DNA of 64,000 bases, from positions 186,001 through 250,000 of the forward strand of contig NZ_JAPCHX010000006.1 of NCBI RefSeq assembly GCF_026107415.2, given 5' to 3'. Both the position numbers and the translations under genes were made by a program. Below the pieces are notes generated by a model. It worked only from the letters and a program-made list of their open reading frames with translations. It searched no databases and was not told the DNA's origin. The first letter of the stretch is position 1, and each line of letters starts with the position of its first letter. The DNA comes from Microbacterium sp. MPKO10 (GTDB lineage: Bacteria; Actinomycetota; Actinomycetes; Actinomycetales; Microbacteriaceae). Below, piece by piece: positions 40,197 to 51,442 of this stretch.

Positions 40197-40200
<4 letters not shown>
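38329..40200 (-). CDS. uvrC: Excinuclease ABC subunit C
   Basis: Makes both incisions in nucleotide excision repair; 623 residues. The N-terminal GIY-YIG nuclease includes [21 protein letters not shown] central UVR motif follows ([19 protein letters not shown]), then the RNase H-like domain with catalytic Asp in [13 protein letters not shown] and [11 protein letters not shown], and a C-terminal helix-hairpin-helix pair ([25 protein letters not shown]). TTG 40200 overlaps the uvrA stop; GTG 40194, two bases beyond it, is also possible and better spaced from GGGCGGG. Confidence 0.97.
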
Positions 40201-43088
<2,888 letters not shown>

Positions 43089-43094
43089 TCCCCT

Positions 43095-43100
43095 AGCCTA
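43095..43100 (-). promoter_or_regulatory. -10 box of uvrA (leaderless layout)
   Basis: TAGGCT on the minus strand with six bases between it and the GTG start. There is no room for a ribosome site in the transcript, so the message should begin at or within a base or two of the start codon. The -35 region is weak. Confidence 0.5.
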
Positions 43101-43167
43101 ATCGTGGCCACCGACAGAGCACTCAGGATGGCTTCACAGAGCGCGGCATGAAGCGCACAATGGCCTC

Positions 43168-43806
43168 ATGGCCGACACTCTCTTGGCAGCGCGCGAGCGG
43201 ATGCTGCGCGACCACCTCGAGCCGCGCGGTATTGACGATCCGCGCGTGCTCGAGGCCATGCGCGCCGTGCCGCGCGAGCGTTTTGTGCCGCCGAACCTCG
43301 CGGTGCACGCTTACGAGGACCATCCGCTTCAGCTCGGCCATGGCCAGACGATCTCGCAGCCGTACATTGTCGCGGCGACGGCTCAGGCGGCGCAGATTGG
43401 TCCCGAGGATGTCGTGTTGGACATCGGGACGGGTTCCGGCTACGCGGCGGCGGTGCTCGCTCATCTGGCAGCGCGCGTCGTCTCCATCGAGAGGATCGCT
43501 GAGCTGTCGGCAGGGGCGGGCCAGGTCCTGCGCAACCTCGGCTATGACAGTGTCGAGCTCATCGTCGGCGACGGCACGGCGGGCGCGCCAACGCGGGCTC
43601 CGTATGACGCGATCGTGTGCGCGGCAGCATCCGATGGTCTTCCGGATGCATGGATGGAACAGCTCGCGCCTGAGGGGCGCATCGTCGCTCCCCTCGGCGG
43701 GCGCACGGGGCAGCGGCTCATCCGACGGCGTCGGAGCCGAGACGGCACGATCACGGACGACGACCTCGGAGGCGTCATGTTCGTGCCGCTCGTCAGTGGT
43801 GACTGA
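43168..43806 (+). CDS. Protein-L-isoaspartate O-methyltransferase-like protein
   Basis: SAM-dependent methyltransferase of 212 residues. PCMT hallmarks are VPRERFVPPNLAVHAYEDHPLQLG (in two parts), GQTISQPYIVA, motif I LDIGTGSGYAAAVLA, motif II YDAIVCAAASDGLP and post-II LAPEGRIVAPLGG. It is expected to repair isoaspartyl residues in aged proteins, or to modify a peptide substrate. No peptide-maturation genes are nearby, so repair is the simpler reading. It is divergent from uvrA (79 bases) and convergent with the membrane-protein gene at 43817. Confidence 0.9.
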   Translation: MADTLLAARERMLRDHLEPRGIDDPRVLEAMRAVPRERFVPPNLAVHAYEDHPLQLGHGQTISQPYIVAATAQAAQIGPEDVVLDIGTGSGYAAAVLAHLAARVVSIERIAELSAGAGQVLRNLGYDSVELIVGDGTAGAPTRAPYDAIVCAAASDGLPDAWMEQLAPEGRIVAPLGGRTGQRLIRRRRSRDGTITDDDLGGVMFVPLVSGD

Positions 43807-43816
43807 CCGGATGCTG

Positions 43817-44338
43817 TTACTCACGGTCGCGCACGATCGGAAGAACGAGCGTCGCGGCGCAGGCGACGAGCGCAGCGGCTCCGACCGGCGCGAGCCAGAC
43901 CGCGTGTACACCGGCTGGCGTCAGGAGGGCGAGGACGATGATGAGAAGTCCCTGTGCGGGAAGCTGGATCACGAGATAGCGACGCAGTGTTCGGCCGAGG
44001 ACGGACAGCGCGATCCTGCCACGCAGCGGAACGGCCAGGGACATCGAAGCGAGCACGTGCAGAAGATGGAGACCAGCCATCAACACGTACGGGCGCCAGT
44101 CAGTGAGAAGCGGCGGGTGGCTCAGCTGGGCGAAGGCGAGAAGCACCATCAGCGCCCACGCCATGTGCAGACGGGGTGCAGCGGCTGCGGCGACGGCGAG
44201 AGCGAGGGCGACGATGAGCCAGAACGGCACGGTCACGGTCGCCATCGAGAGAAGCACGGCGACAGCGCCGACGCCGATATGCACAGTCGCCGACGGAATC
44301 CCGTGCGCGATGCGGATCGACGGCTTGGATTTCGTCAT
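43817..44338 (-). CDS. Multi-pass membrane protein, last gene of MoxR module
   Basis: A 173-residue protein of unknown function starting MTKSKPSIRIAHG. About five hydrophobic segments span most of its length (for example HIGVGAVAVLLSMATV, VALALAVAAAAAP, LQGLLIIVLALL-like QGLLIIVLALLTPAG and WLAPVGAAALVACAATL). No catalytic motif is visible. ATG 44338 overlaps the DUF58 stop by 4 nt; the longer frame reaching 45007 is antiphase to DUF58 and is not protein-like. It presumably anchors or partners the MoxR/DUF58 pair (inference from coupling). Confidence 0.75.
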   Translation of the reverse strand: MTKSKPSIRIAHGIPSATVHIGVGAVAVLLSMATVTVPFWLIVALALAVAAAAAPRLHMAWALMVLLAFAQLSHPPLLTDWRPYVLMAGLHLLHVLASMSLAVPLRGRIALSVLGRTLRRYLVIQLPAQGLLIIVLALLTPAGVHAVWLAPVGAAALVACAATLVLPIVRDRE

Positions 44339-45639
44339 CGTGCGCGCTCCCGCGCCAGTGCCGAGAATTGCGCATTCCGTGAGGGAAGACCCGCCGCATC
44401 CGCCCATCGGACGATGCGCACTCCGGCCGCCTCCATGTCCCGCAGCCGATCCTCGCGTTCCATCATCACGATCGTGTGGGCGGTTGCCTGCTCGGGAGTG
44501 AGTCCCGCGCGATTGCCCGGCGGCAGGGTGTCCACAGCGAGCACACGATGCCCGACGGCGCTCCACATCGCGGCAAGCGTCGCCGCTTCGCCGTCGAAGA
44601 ACGTCGACAGCACAAAGACAAGAGCGCCCGCGGCGACGAGGGGCGCACGCCGATGGGTCATGCCGACGCCGTGCGGGCGGGTGGCGGCAATGGTGGCGAG
44701 CAGCCGCTCTCGGTGCCTGTCCCCCGACCCGCGGCGCACCTGACGGGATCCGAGCGCGAGATTCTGCAGTGCGACCTGATCTCCGGACTGCGTATAGGCG
44801 ACGGCGATTGCGGCCGCCGCTTCGCGTGCAGCATCCATTGAGGTCAGGCCGGTCTTGTCGACGCGCCCTCGCGTCCACTCGGCGACGACCTCTCCCAGCT
44901 CGTCTCCGGTGTCCATCACGATCACCGCTGTGGCGTCGCTCGTTGCGAACGACCGGCGAACGTACAGATCTCCTGGGCGCCTGGCGAGGCGTGCCGTCGC
45001 CTTCCAATCAATGCGGCGCAGTCGGTCTCCCGGTGCAAAGAGAGCGATGTCTCTGAAGCTGCCGCCGTCGCCGGGGCGGGTGGAACCGTGCGTTCCGGTC
45101 AGACCGTGCAGCCTCTGAGGCAGAAGCAGCTGGGGAAGAGGGACGATCTGGGGTCGGATGATGCGCTCTGCCTCCTGCTGCGGCGTCGGATCTGTGATGA
45201 ATGCTCCGTCGGCAGATACGAGCCGGTACCGAAGCGCGAGCACCTCGCACGGCCCGGAATGGCGCGCGGGAACGACAGCCGACAGCGGAGCCTCCGATCG
45301 GCCGTCGAGCACGGCATTGCGCCGGTGCGTGCCACCCACGAGCGTACGGGCGTGCACGAACTCGGCCAGCTCATCGCTTGAGACGCGCAGCGCCGCCGTC
45401 AGGCAGGGGCTCTCCCCCGTGACACGATGCGCCGTCTCGATCACGCACTCGGTCTGCGCCTCGCCCCGAGGCCTCCCCTGCCAGCTCCACGCCGCCCAGA
45501 CCAGCAGCGGCACGGCGAGGCACGCGAGGTCAGGCCGCGACGCGACAAGCCCCGTACCGAGCACGACCACACCGACGATGACGGCCCCCGCAAGCGATCC
45601 GCTCGCGTGCCACAGGGCGGCGTGCTGAGTCCTGCTCAT
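44335..45639 (-). CDS. DUF58 domain protein (MoxR partner, vWA-like)
   Basis: A 434-residue protein with one or two N-terminal membrane helices (about residues 13-50) and a central DUF58 region: GDRLRRIDWKATARLARRPG followed by RSFATSDATAVIVMDTGDE, where a von Willebrand A-like fold is expected. DUF58 proteins occur beside MoxR ATPases and are thought to be their substrates or adaptors, possibly in metal insertion or envelope protein assembly. Start and stop overlap the neighbours by 4 nt each. Assignment to the family is firm; function is unknown. Confidence 0.88.
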   Translation of the reverse strand: MSRTQHAALWHASGSLAGAVIVGVVVLGTGLVASRPDLACLAVPLLVWAAWSWQGRPRGEAQTECVIETAHRVTGESPCLTAALRVSSDELAEFVHARTLVGGTHRRNAVLDGRSEAPLSAVVPARHSGPCEVLALRYRLVSADGAFITDPTPQQEAERIIRPQIVPLPQLLLPQRLHGLTGTHGSTRPGDGGSFRDIALFAPGDRLRRIDWKATARLARRPGDLYVRRSFATSDATAVIVMDTGDELGEVVAEWTRGRVDKTGLTSMDAAREAAAAIAVAYTQSGDQVALQNLALGSRQVRRGSGDRHRERLLATIAATRPHGVGMTHRRAPLVAAGALVFVLSTFFDGEAATLAAMWSAVGHRVLAVDTLPPGNRAGLTPEQATAHTIVMMEREDRLRDMEAAGVRIVRWADAAGLPSRNAQFSALARERAR

Positions 45640-46613
45640 TCCGCGGTCGCCCTGACGGTCGGAGGCCCGGGAACAGCGCCGAGCACTCCGGCGACGATGT
45701 GCTCAGCCTGAACGCCGTTCGCCCACGCCTGTGGCGTCAGTGAGAGCCGATGGGCAAGGACGGGTACGGCGACGCGTTTGACGTCGTCCGGTGTCACATA
45801 ATCGCGGCCCGCCATGACCGCCACGGCGCGCGCCACCAGCATCAGACCCTGTGAGCCGCGCGGAGAAGCCCCGACCTGAACAGATTGGTCCCTGCGCGTG
45901 GCGACGGCGAGGTCGACGCAGTAGCGCGCGATGTCGGGGTCAACATGCACGGCTTCCACCCCGCCCTGCATAGCGAGGAGGGTGTCTGCGTCGACGACGG
46001 GTTCGATTTGGGCAGCGTCGTGCCGACGGTGCGCGCGCGACATCAGCATCCGCTGCTCGTTCTCAGGCGAGAGGTAGCCGACACTCAAGCGAACCATGAA
46101 CCTGTCGAGCTGAGCCTCGGGAAGCGCGTATGTGCCTTCGAACTCGATGGGGTTCGACGTGGCGATCACATGAAACGGGGACGGCAATTCGAAGTGGCTG
46201 CCCTCGACAGTGACGTGGCCCTCGGCCATCGCCTCGAGAAACGACGACTGCGTTTTTGGCGTTGTGCGGTTGATCTCGTCAGCCAGGACGAGCCCCGCGA
46301 AGAGCGGACCGGGACGGAACACGAACTCACCGGAGGATGGAGCATAAACGAAGGACCCGGTGATGTCGGAAGGCAGAAGGTCGGGCGTGCACTGAATACG
46401 GCGGAAGTCGAGGCCGAGTGCAGCGGCCAGGCTCCGAGCGGCGAGTGTCTTGCCCAGACCGGGGACGTCTTCGAAGAGGACATGTCCACCCGCGAGAACG
46501 GTGGCGAGAGCAAGCTCGAGCGGGGTCTTCATGTCGACGACAACGTCGGTGACACGGTCCAGCACGTCTCTGCTGAGCTCGGCGATGCGCTCGATGGGCA
46601 GGGCGGCGGTCAT
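45636..46613 (-). CDS. MoxR family AAA+ ATPase
   Basis: Chaperone-like ATPase of 325 residues. Walker A is EDVPGLGKTLAARS, Walker B is LVLADEINRTTPKTQ, sensor 1 is HVIATSNPIEFEGTY, the Arg finger region is LPEAQLDRFMVRL, and sensor 2 is in ASPRGSQGLMLVARA. MoxR proteins typically help cofactor insertion or activation of partner proteins carrying vWA domains, here DUF58. It overlaps both neighbours by 4 nt (ATGA). Very confident family assignment. Confidence 0.95.
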   Translation of the reverse strand: MTAALPIERIAELSRDVLDRVTDVVVDMKTPLELALATVLAGGHVLFEDVPGLGKTLAARSLAAALGLDFRRIQCTPDLLPSDITGSFVYAPSSGEFVFRPGPLFAGLVLADEINRTTPKTQSSFLEAMAEGHVTVEGSHFELPSPFHVIATSNPIEFEGTYALPEAQLDRFMVRLSVGYLSPENEQRMLMSRAHRRHDAAQIEPVVDADTLLAMQGGVEAVHVDPDIARYCVDLAVATRRDQSVQVGASPRGSQGLMLVARAVAVMAGRDYVTPDDVKRVAVPVLAHRLSLTPQAWANGVQAEHIVAGVLGAVPGPPTVRATAE

Positions 46614-47083
46614 GAATTCTCCTTGCGCGGGGGTACGGACAGTCGGTTCAGGATGTCGTCGATGTCGCTGCGTTCGGCGCGAAGCAGGGATCTCGGCGAG
46701 GTGATGGCGTGGCCCCGTGCACCGATGAGAGCGATGATCGCCTCATCGTCCTCGGGGTTCTCGAGGGACAGGCCGCGACGATTGAGCCGTCGCTCGGCGA
46801 CCGCCCGCACGCGTTTCTGAGCGCTGTCTCCCACGCGTCCGTGGGTGGCGCGGAGGGACCAGGCCAATCGCGTGACATCTTGGCGTGCTCCGGTCGCACT
46901 CGCGGCTTGCGCGGGGTCCCACGGGCCGGGTTCGACACCGGTACGGCATTCCCAGAGCAGCGCGACGGCGATGACGAGCAGACCCGCGGCGATGGCGAAC
47001 GGCGCCGCCATCCCCACAAGCCACAGGACAAAACCCACAGCGACGGCGGCGAGCCCCACGGCGATCAGCCGGCCCATTCTCAT
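46610..47083 (-). CDS. Small two-helix membrane protein in MoxR module
   Basis: A 157-residue protein of no recognised family. Two adjoining helices at about residues 5-24 and 28-45 (LIAVGLAAVAVGFVLWLVG; AIAAGLLVIAVALLW) are followed by a soluble charged region with likely helices ending in SDIDDILNRLSVPPRKENS. ATG 47083, with GGGAGG seven bases before it, overlaps the preceding stop by 4 nt; GTG 47089 is less well spaced. The stop overlaps moxR by 4 nt. Confidence 0.75.
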   Translation of the reverse strand: MRMGRLIAVGLAAVAVGFVLWLVGMAAPFAIAAGLLVIAVALLWECRTGVEPGPWDPAQAASATGARQDVTRLAWSLRATHGRVGDSAQKRVRAVAERRLNRRGLSLENPEDDEAIIALIGARGHAITSPRSLLRAERSDIDDILNRLSVPPRKENS

Positions 47084-47826
47084 GACCACACCTCCCGGAT
47101 GGCGCGCAACGCATCGCGGGCACGGGTGATATCGGATGCTGTCGCACGATGATCGCCAAAACGCACATCCTGGTACAGACCGAGCAGCTCCCGCAGGTCG
47201 CGTGCGATGCTGTCGTCGCGCGCCAGGACGCGCACGGTGAATTCGGCGGGCGTTTCACTCACCTGAGCGCTGTATCCGGCGTCCTCGGCCGATTCCTGCA
47301 GCCCGAGCCAGGCCGCGATGACAGCATCCTGGGGGTCAACGGCGGTGTCGAGGATATCCAGCGATCGCTGAATGCCGCGGGCGAGTCGTGCCGGGGCGGG
47401 GGTAGCAGGCGGCGTGTCGACAGGTTCTGCCGAGAGCGGTGAGAGGTCTGCGGTCGATGTCTCACCGCGGCGTCGTCGGCGGAGTGCTCTGACTCCCAGA
47501 AGGATCGCGGCGACGATAGCGGCAGCGGCGAGGGCGCTGATGGCGATGAGAATTGTCGTGGGATCGAAGAGACCGTGTGGCTGTGTCGTCGGCGTGTCGG
47601 GAGCCTCATCACCCTGCTGTGTCGGCTCCGGAGACAGCGTGATGTCGGGTCCGTTGCCCGGCATGATGAGGTCAAAGCGAGGTTTGCCAAACACGATCGG
47701 CCCCTGTAGCGCGGCCACGATGACGACGGCGATGCAGCCAGCGATCACCAGCGGAAGAAGACGCCGATTGCTCATCCCGCGGTGACTGCCGGGAACACGC
47801 GCACGGTGCAACTCATCCGTCCACAC
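47080..47826 (-). CDS. DUF4129-like membrane protein, first gene of MoxR module
   Basis: A 248-residue protein. Helix 1 (about 24-42) is followed by a Pro/Thr/Asp-rich outside segment, helix 2 (about 92-114), then a basic stretch (RALRRRRRGE) and a cytoplasmic C-terminal domain resembling DUF4129 (VIAAWLGLQESAEDAGYSAQ, PAEFTVRVLARD, LLGLYQDVRFGDH). DUF4129 is often fused to transglutaminase-like domains in MoxR operons; no transglutaminase is present here. The start may be GTG 47826 or ATG 47775. It starts 17 bases after the uvrB stop and may be transcribed with uvrB. Confidence 0.8.
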   Translation of the reverse strand: MWTDELHRARVPGSHRGMSNRRLLPLVIAGCIAVVIVAALQGPIVFGKPRFDLIMPGNGPDITLSPEPTQQGDEAPDTPTTQPHGLFDPTTILIAISALAAAAIVAAILLGVRALRRRRRGETSTADLSPLSAEPVDTPPATPAPARLARGIQRSLDILDTAVDPQDAVIAAWLGLQESAEDAGYSAQVSETPAEFTVRVLARDDSIARDLRELLGLYQDVRFGDHRATASDITRARDALRAIREVWS

Positions 47827-47843
47827 TATCGCGTCTCTTGACG

Positions 47844-49913
47844 CTAGATGTGGCCGGCCTTTTCCATACTTCTCAGCTCCTTCTTGAGATCGGACACCTC
47901 GTCACGAAGGCGAGCGGCGAGCTCGAACTTCAGCTCACCGGCAGCGGCGAGCATCTGGGAGTTGAGATCGGCGATGATCGCCTCGAGATCGTTGGCTCCT
48001 TCGGCCGCAAGCCCTTCATGATGACGCAGCTGCGGCGTCGGCGAGGAAGTGCGCTCGGCTCCTCGCGAGGCGAGCAGCTTCTCGGTGTCTGCTCCCTCAC
48101 GGACGAGAACGTCGGTGATGTCGGCAATGCGTTTGCGCAGCGGCGTCGGGTCGATCCCGTGCTCCGTGTTGTATGCAATCTGCTTCTCGCGTCGGCGGTT
48201 CGTCTCGTCAATGGCGAAGCGCATCGAGTCGGTCATGTTGTCGGCGTACATGTGCACCTGACCCGATACGTTGCGGGCGGCGCGCCCGATCGTCTGGATC
48301 AACGATGTTGATGACCGCAGGAACCCCTCTTTGTCAGCGTCGAGAATGGCGACGAGCGAGACCTCGGGCAAGTCGAGTCCCTCGCGCAGAAGGTTGATGC
48401 CGACGAGCACGTCGTAGACGCCGCCGCGAAGCTCGGTGAGCAGTTCGACGCGGCGTAGGGTGTCCACATCGGAGTGAAGGTAGCGGACGCGCACTCCGGC
48501 GTCGGTGAGAAAGTCGGTGAGTTCCTCAGCCATCTTTTTAGTGAGGGTCGTCACGAGCACACGCTCGTTGCGCTCCGAGCGCGCCTTGATCTCTTCCAGC
48601 AGATCATCGATCTGCCCCTCGGACGGTTTTACGACGATCTCCGGGTCGATGAGTCCGGTGGGCCGGATGATCTGCTCGACGACGCCGTCTGCGACCCCGA
48701 GCTCGTATCGCCCCGGAGTGGCCGACAGGTACACGGTCTGGCCAACGCGCTCTGAGAACTCGTTCCACGTGAGCGGGCGGTTATCGAGCGCGCTCGGGAG
48801 GCGGAAGCCGTGGTCGACGAGCGTGCGCTTACGCGACGCATCGCCCTCGTACATGGCACCGATCTGCGGAACTGTGACGTGCGATTCGTCGATGACGACA
48901 AGGAAATCATCCGGAAAGTAGTCGAGAAGGCAGTGCGGTGCCTCCCCCGGCTGGCGTCCGTCGATATGGCGCGAATAATTCTCGATGCCGGAGCAGAAGC
49001 CGATCTGCTCCATCATCTCCAGGTCGAATGACGTTCGCATGCGCAGACGCTGTGCCTCGAGGAGCTTGCCCTGCTTTTCGAGCTCAGCGAGCCGAACTTC
49101 CAGTTCGTCCTGAATGGTGCCGATGGCTCGATGCATCGTCTCGGGGCTCGCCGCGTAGTGCGTCGCTGGGAAGAGCGAGACGGCGTCGAGGGTCTTCACG
49201 ATGTCGCCGGTGAGCGGGTGAAGCGCATAGAGGGCCTCGATCTCGTCGCCAAACATCTCGATGCGGATCGCGAGTTCTTCGTACACCGGGATGATCTCGA
49301 TTGTGTCCCCGCGAACGCGGAAGTTGCCGCGCGAAAAGTCGACGTCATTGCGGTTGTATTGCATGCCGATGAACCGGCGCACGAGCTCGTCGCGTGAGAT
49401 GCGCTGCCCGATCTGCAGCGCCACCATGGCATCCAGGTACTCTTCTGCGGCGCCCAGACCGTAGATGCACGACACCGTCGAGACCACGACGACATCGCGT
49501 CTGCTGAGCAGCGAGTTCGTTGTCGAGTGCCTCAGGCGCTCAACCTCGGCGTTGATCGAGGAGTCCTTCTCGATGAAGGTGTCTGTCTGGGGTACGTAGG
49601 CTTCAGGCTGGTAGTAGTCGTAGTACGACACGAAGTATTCGACGGCGTTCTCGGGCATCAGCTCGCGGAACTCGTTGGCGAGCTGCGCGGCGAGGGTCTT
49701 GTTGTGGGCGAGGATGAGCGTGGGTCGCTGCACGGCCTCAATGAGCCAGGCTGTTGTCGCTGACTTCCCAGTTCCGGTCGCGCCGAGCAGGACGACGTCG
49801 GTCTCCCCCGCATTGACACGGCCCGCGAGCTCGGCAATGGCTTTCGGCTGGTCGCCGCTCGGCTCGTAGTCGCTGATCACGGTGAAAGGATGAACGGAGC
49901 GTGTCGGTTCCAT
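47844..49913 (-). CDS. uvrB: Excinuclease ABC subunit B
   Basis: Damage-verifying helicase-like subunit of nucleotide excision repair, 689 residues. Walker A is [13 protein letters not shown]; the beta-hairpin is [21 protein letters not shown]-like box is VVIDESHVT; motif VI lies in [11 protein letters not shown]; and the C-terminal UVR motif is [16 protein letters not shown]. The frame extends to 50009, but ATG 49913 ([12 protein letters not shown]) is the family start. TAGACT seven bases before it suggests a leaderless transcript. coaE lies 111 bases upstream. Confidence 0.97.
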   Translation of the reverse strand: MEPTRSVHPFTVISDYEPSGDQPKAIAELAGRVNAGETDVVLLGATGTGKSATTAWLIEAVQRPTLILAHNKTLAAQLANEFRELMPENAVEYFVSYYDYYQPEAYVPQTDTFIEKDSSINAEVERLRHSTTNSLLSRRDVVVVSTVSCIYGLGAAEEYLDAMVALQIGQRISRDELVRRFIGMQYNRNDVDFSRGNFRVRGDTIEIIPVYEELAIRIEMFGDEIEALYALHPLTGDIVKTLDAVSLFPATHYAASPETMHRAIGTIQDELEVRLAELEKQGKLLEAQRLRMRTSFDLEMMEQIGFCSGIENYSRHIDGRQPGEAPHCLLDYFPDDFLVVIDESHVTVPQIGAMYEGDASRKRTLVDHGFRLPSALDNRPLTWNEFSERVGQTVYLSATPGRYELGVADGVVEQIIRPTGLIDPEIVVKPSEGQIDDLLEEIKARSERNERVLVTTLTKKMAEELTDFLTDAGVRVRYLHSDVDTLRRVELLTELRGGVYDVLVGINLLREGLDLPEVSLVAILDADKEGFLRSSTSLIQTIGRAARNVSGQVHMYADNMTDSMRFAIDETNRRREKQIAYNTEHGIDPTPLRKRIADITDVLVREGADTEKLLASRGAERTSSPTPQLRHHEGLAAEGANDLEAIIADLNSQMLAAAGELKFELAARLRDEVSDLKKELRSMEKAGHI

Positions 49914-49920
49914 GTTCGTC

Positions 49921-49926
49921 AGTCTA
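49921..49926 (-). promoter_or_regulatory. -10 box of uvrB (leaderless layout)
   Basis: TAGACT on the minus strand, seven bases before the uvrB ATG, leaves no space for a ribosome-binding site. GAAC occurs twice around the ATG but not in the palindromic arrangement of a LexA box. Confidence 0.5.
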
Positions 49927-50024
49927 GGACGACCCACTGACGGTCGGCTGGGCCATGGCGCCTCTGTATCGCTGATCCGCCACGATCTGCGTGCTCCGTC
50001 ACACGGCAAACGTGCTGTGGGAGG

Positions 50025-50630
50025 TCATCGGCCGTTCTCGGAGGATATCCTCTGCCACAGCCGGTCCACCTCGGCCCGCGTCTTCTCGAGCGACCCCGAC
50101 GTGTCGATGACGACGTCGGCGATGCGTCGTCGCTCGTCATCGCTTGCCTGCGAGGCGATGCGGCGCGTCGCGTCCTCCGGCGTCATTCCCCTCAGCGAAA
50201 CGAGGCGCTCGTGGCGCACGGTGGTGGGGGCATCGGCGACCACCACGAGGTCGAACGCGTCTGTCATGCCGCTCTCGGCCAGCAGAGGGACGTCGTAGAC
50301 GATGACGGCGCGCGGATCGGCGTCCGCGATCTCTCGGATGCGCTTCGCTGCGCGATCACGGACTGCCGGGTGCACGATGGCGTTGAGATCTCTCCTGGCA
50401 TCGGCATCGCCGAAGACGACGGTGCCGAGTGTCTGTCGATCGAGTGCGCCGTCTGCGGTGATCACAGACTCGCCGAAACGCGCACGGATGCTGGTGAGGG
50501 CCGGAGTGCCCGGTTCGACGACCTCACGCGACAGGCGGTCAGCGTCGATGATCACGGCACCGTGCGCGCGGAGCATACTGGCCACGGTGGACTTGCCCGA
50601 AGCGATTCCTCCGGTCAGACCAATGAGCAT
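50025..50630 (-). CDS. coaE: Dephospho-CoA kinase
   Basis: Last step of coenzyme A synthesis: phosphorylates the 3'-hydroxyl of dephospho-CoA. The 201 residues include Walker A GLTGGIASGKSTVA, DADRLSREVVEPG, the CoA-domain helix IVHPAVRDR and VVYDVPLLAESG-like VIVYDVPLLAESG. It is the short, single-domain form (mycobacterial CoaE has an extra C-terminal domain). The ATG follows the TetR stop by 4 bases with no clear ribosome site, so it is probably coupled to it. Confidence 0.95.
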   Translation of the reverse strand: MLIGLTGGIASGKSTVASMLRAHGAVIIDADRLSREVVEPGTPALTSIRARFGESVITADGALDRQTLGTVVFGDADARRDLNAIVHPAVRDRAAKRIREIADADPRAVIVYDVPLLAESGMTDAFDLVVVADAPTTVRHERLVSLRGMTPEDATRRIASQASDDERRRIADVVIDTSGSLEKTRAEVDRLWQRISSENGR

Positions 50631-50634
50631 CGTC

Positions 50635-51297
50635 TCAGTCTCGCCCGTCGATGAAGGTGTTCAAGTAGGTGAGCGGAACGGAAGCGGCCTCGGCAATGAG
50701 CGTCGGGTCGCCCTCGGGATCGGCGTCGAAGGCAATGCGCTGCATTGTGCGCGACAGCTCGATCGCGACGGCCACGCGTTTGTGCCATTCGGGTCCCGAG
50801 GGAGCATCGTCGTATTGGCTCAGCAGCGAGACGACGGCGTCAATATACGCACGGGTGCGCTCCTGGTATTTGTATTCGTTCGGGCCGTCGGGAAGGATCC
50901 GGTAGTGCGTGGCTTTGTACCCCGGGATCGTGCGTCGCGCCGTGCAGGTACTTTCGACGAGGGTTGTAAATGCCTCTTGCCAGGTCTCGGCCGGCTTCTC
51001 GGCGAACGTCTCCAGAGCGATCTCGATGTATCGCGAGATCATGAAGTCGTAGACGCCCAGCAGCAGAGCAATACGATCGGGAAAGAACCGGTAGACGGTC
51101 CCGATCGCCATATCTGCCCGCTTTGCAACTTCAGCCGTTGTCACGCCAGCGTGACCGGATTCATCGATGATCTCCCCGCAGGTCCGGAGAATCGTTTCGA
51201 GGCTCTGCTTGCTTCTGCTCTGTTGTGGGCTATTGCGCAATAACGAGGCGTCTTGGTACTCGATCGACAAGAAGTCTGTCAACGAATCTACTCTCAC
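50635..51297 (-). CDS. TetR family transcriptional regulator
   Basis: Repressor-type regulator of 220 residues. The helix-turn-helix (about residues 52-75) is TTAEVAKRADMAIGTVYRFF; the C-terminal ligand domain contains YIEIALETFAE and a Cys in STCTARRTIPGY, and has no recognisable ligand signature. The N-terminal ~25 residues before QQSRSKQSLETIL are longer than usual; GTG 51297 is the only good far start, and a TTG near residue 20 is an alternative. It lies between rpsA and coaE, which are directly adjacent in many actinobacteria. Confidence 0.9.
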   Translation of the reverse strand: MRVDSLTDFLSIEYQDASLLRNSPQQSRSKQSLETILRTCGEIIDESGHAGVTTAEVAKRADMAIGTVYRFFPDRIALLLGVYDFMISRYIEIALETFAEKPAETWQEAFTTLVESTCTARRTIPGYKATHYRILPDGPNEYKYQERTRAYIDAVVSLLSQYDDAPSGPEWHKRVAVAIELSRTMQRIAFDADPEGDPTLIAEAASVPLTYLNTFIDGRD

Positions 51298-51397
51298 TGC
51301 ACACCTTGGGTCTCGTCTGCCGAGGGAGCCTCGACGTGGTCTGTATGGGAAAACACTAACAGGCGGCTGAGCGCCAGGCCGTGATCGAAAACGCCGA

Positions 51398-51427
51398 GGG
51401 CCGGTTCAGCAAGTGCTGAACCGGCCC
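51398..51427 (-). terminator. Hairpin terminator of rpsA
   Basis: GGGCCGGTTCAGC at 51398-51410 pairs with 51415-51427 around the loop AAGT (13 pairs). It lies 15 bases after the rpsA stop. There is no U-tract. Confidence 0.8.
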
Positions 51428-51442
51428 CGGACCGTTGCACGG

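Noticed and set aside
49900-49930. Possible LexA (SOS) box at the uvrB start because GAAC occurs twice
   Set aside because: The copies are direct repeats; the actinobacterial LexA site needs GAAC and GTTC in opposition. uvrA also lacks one.
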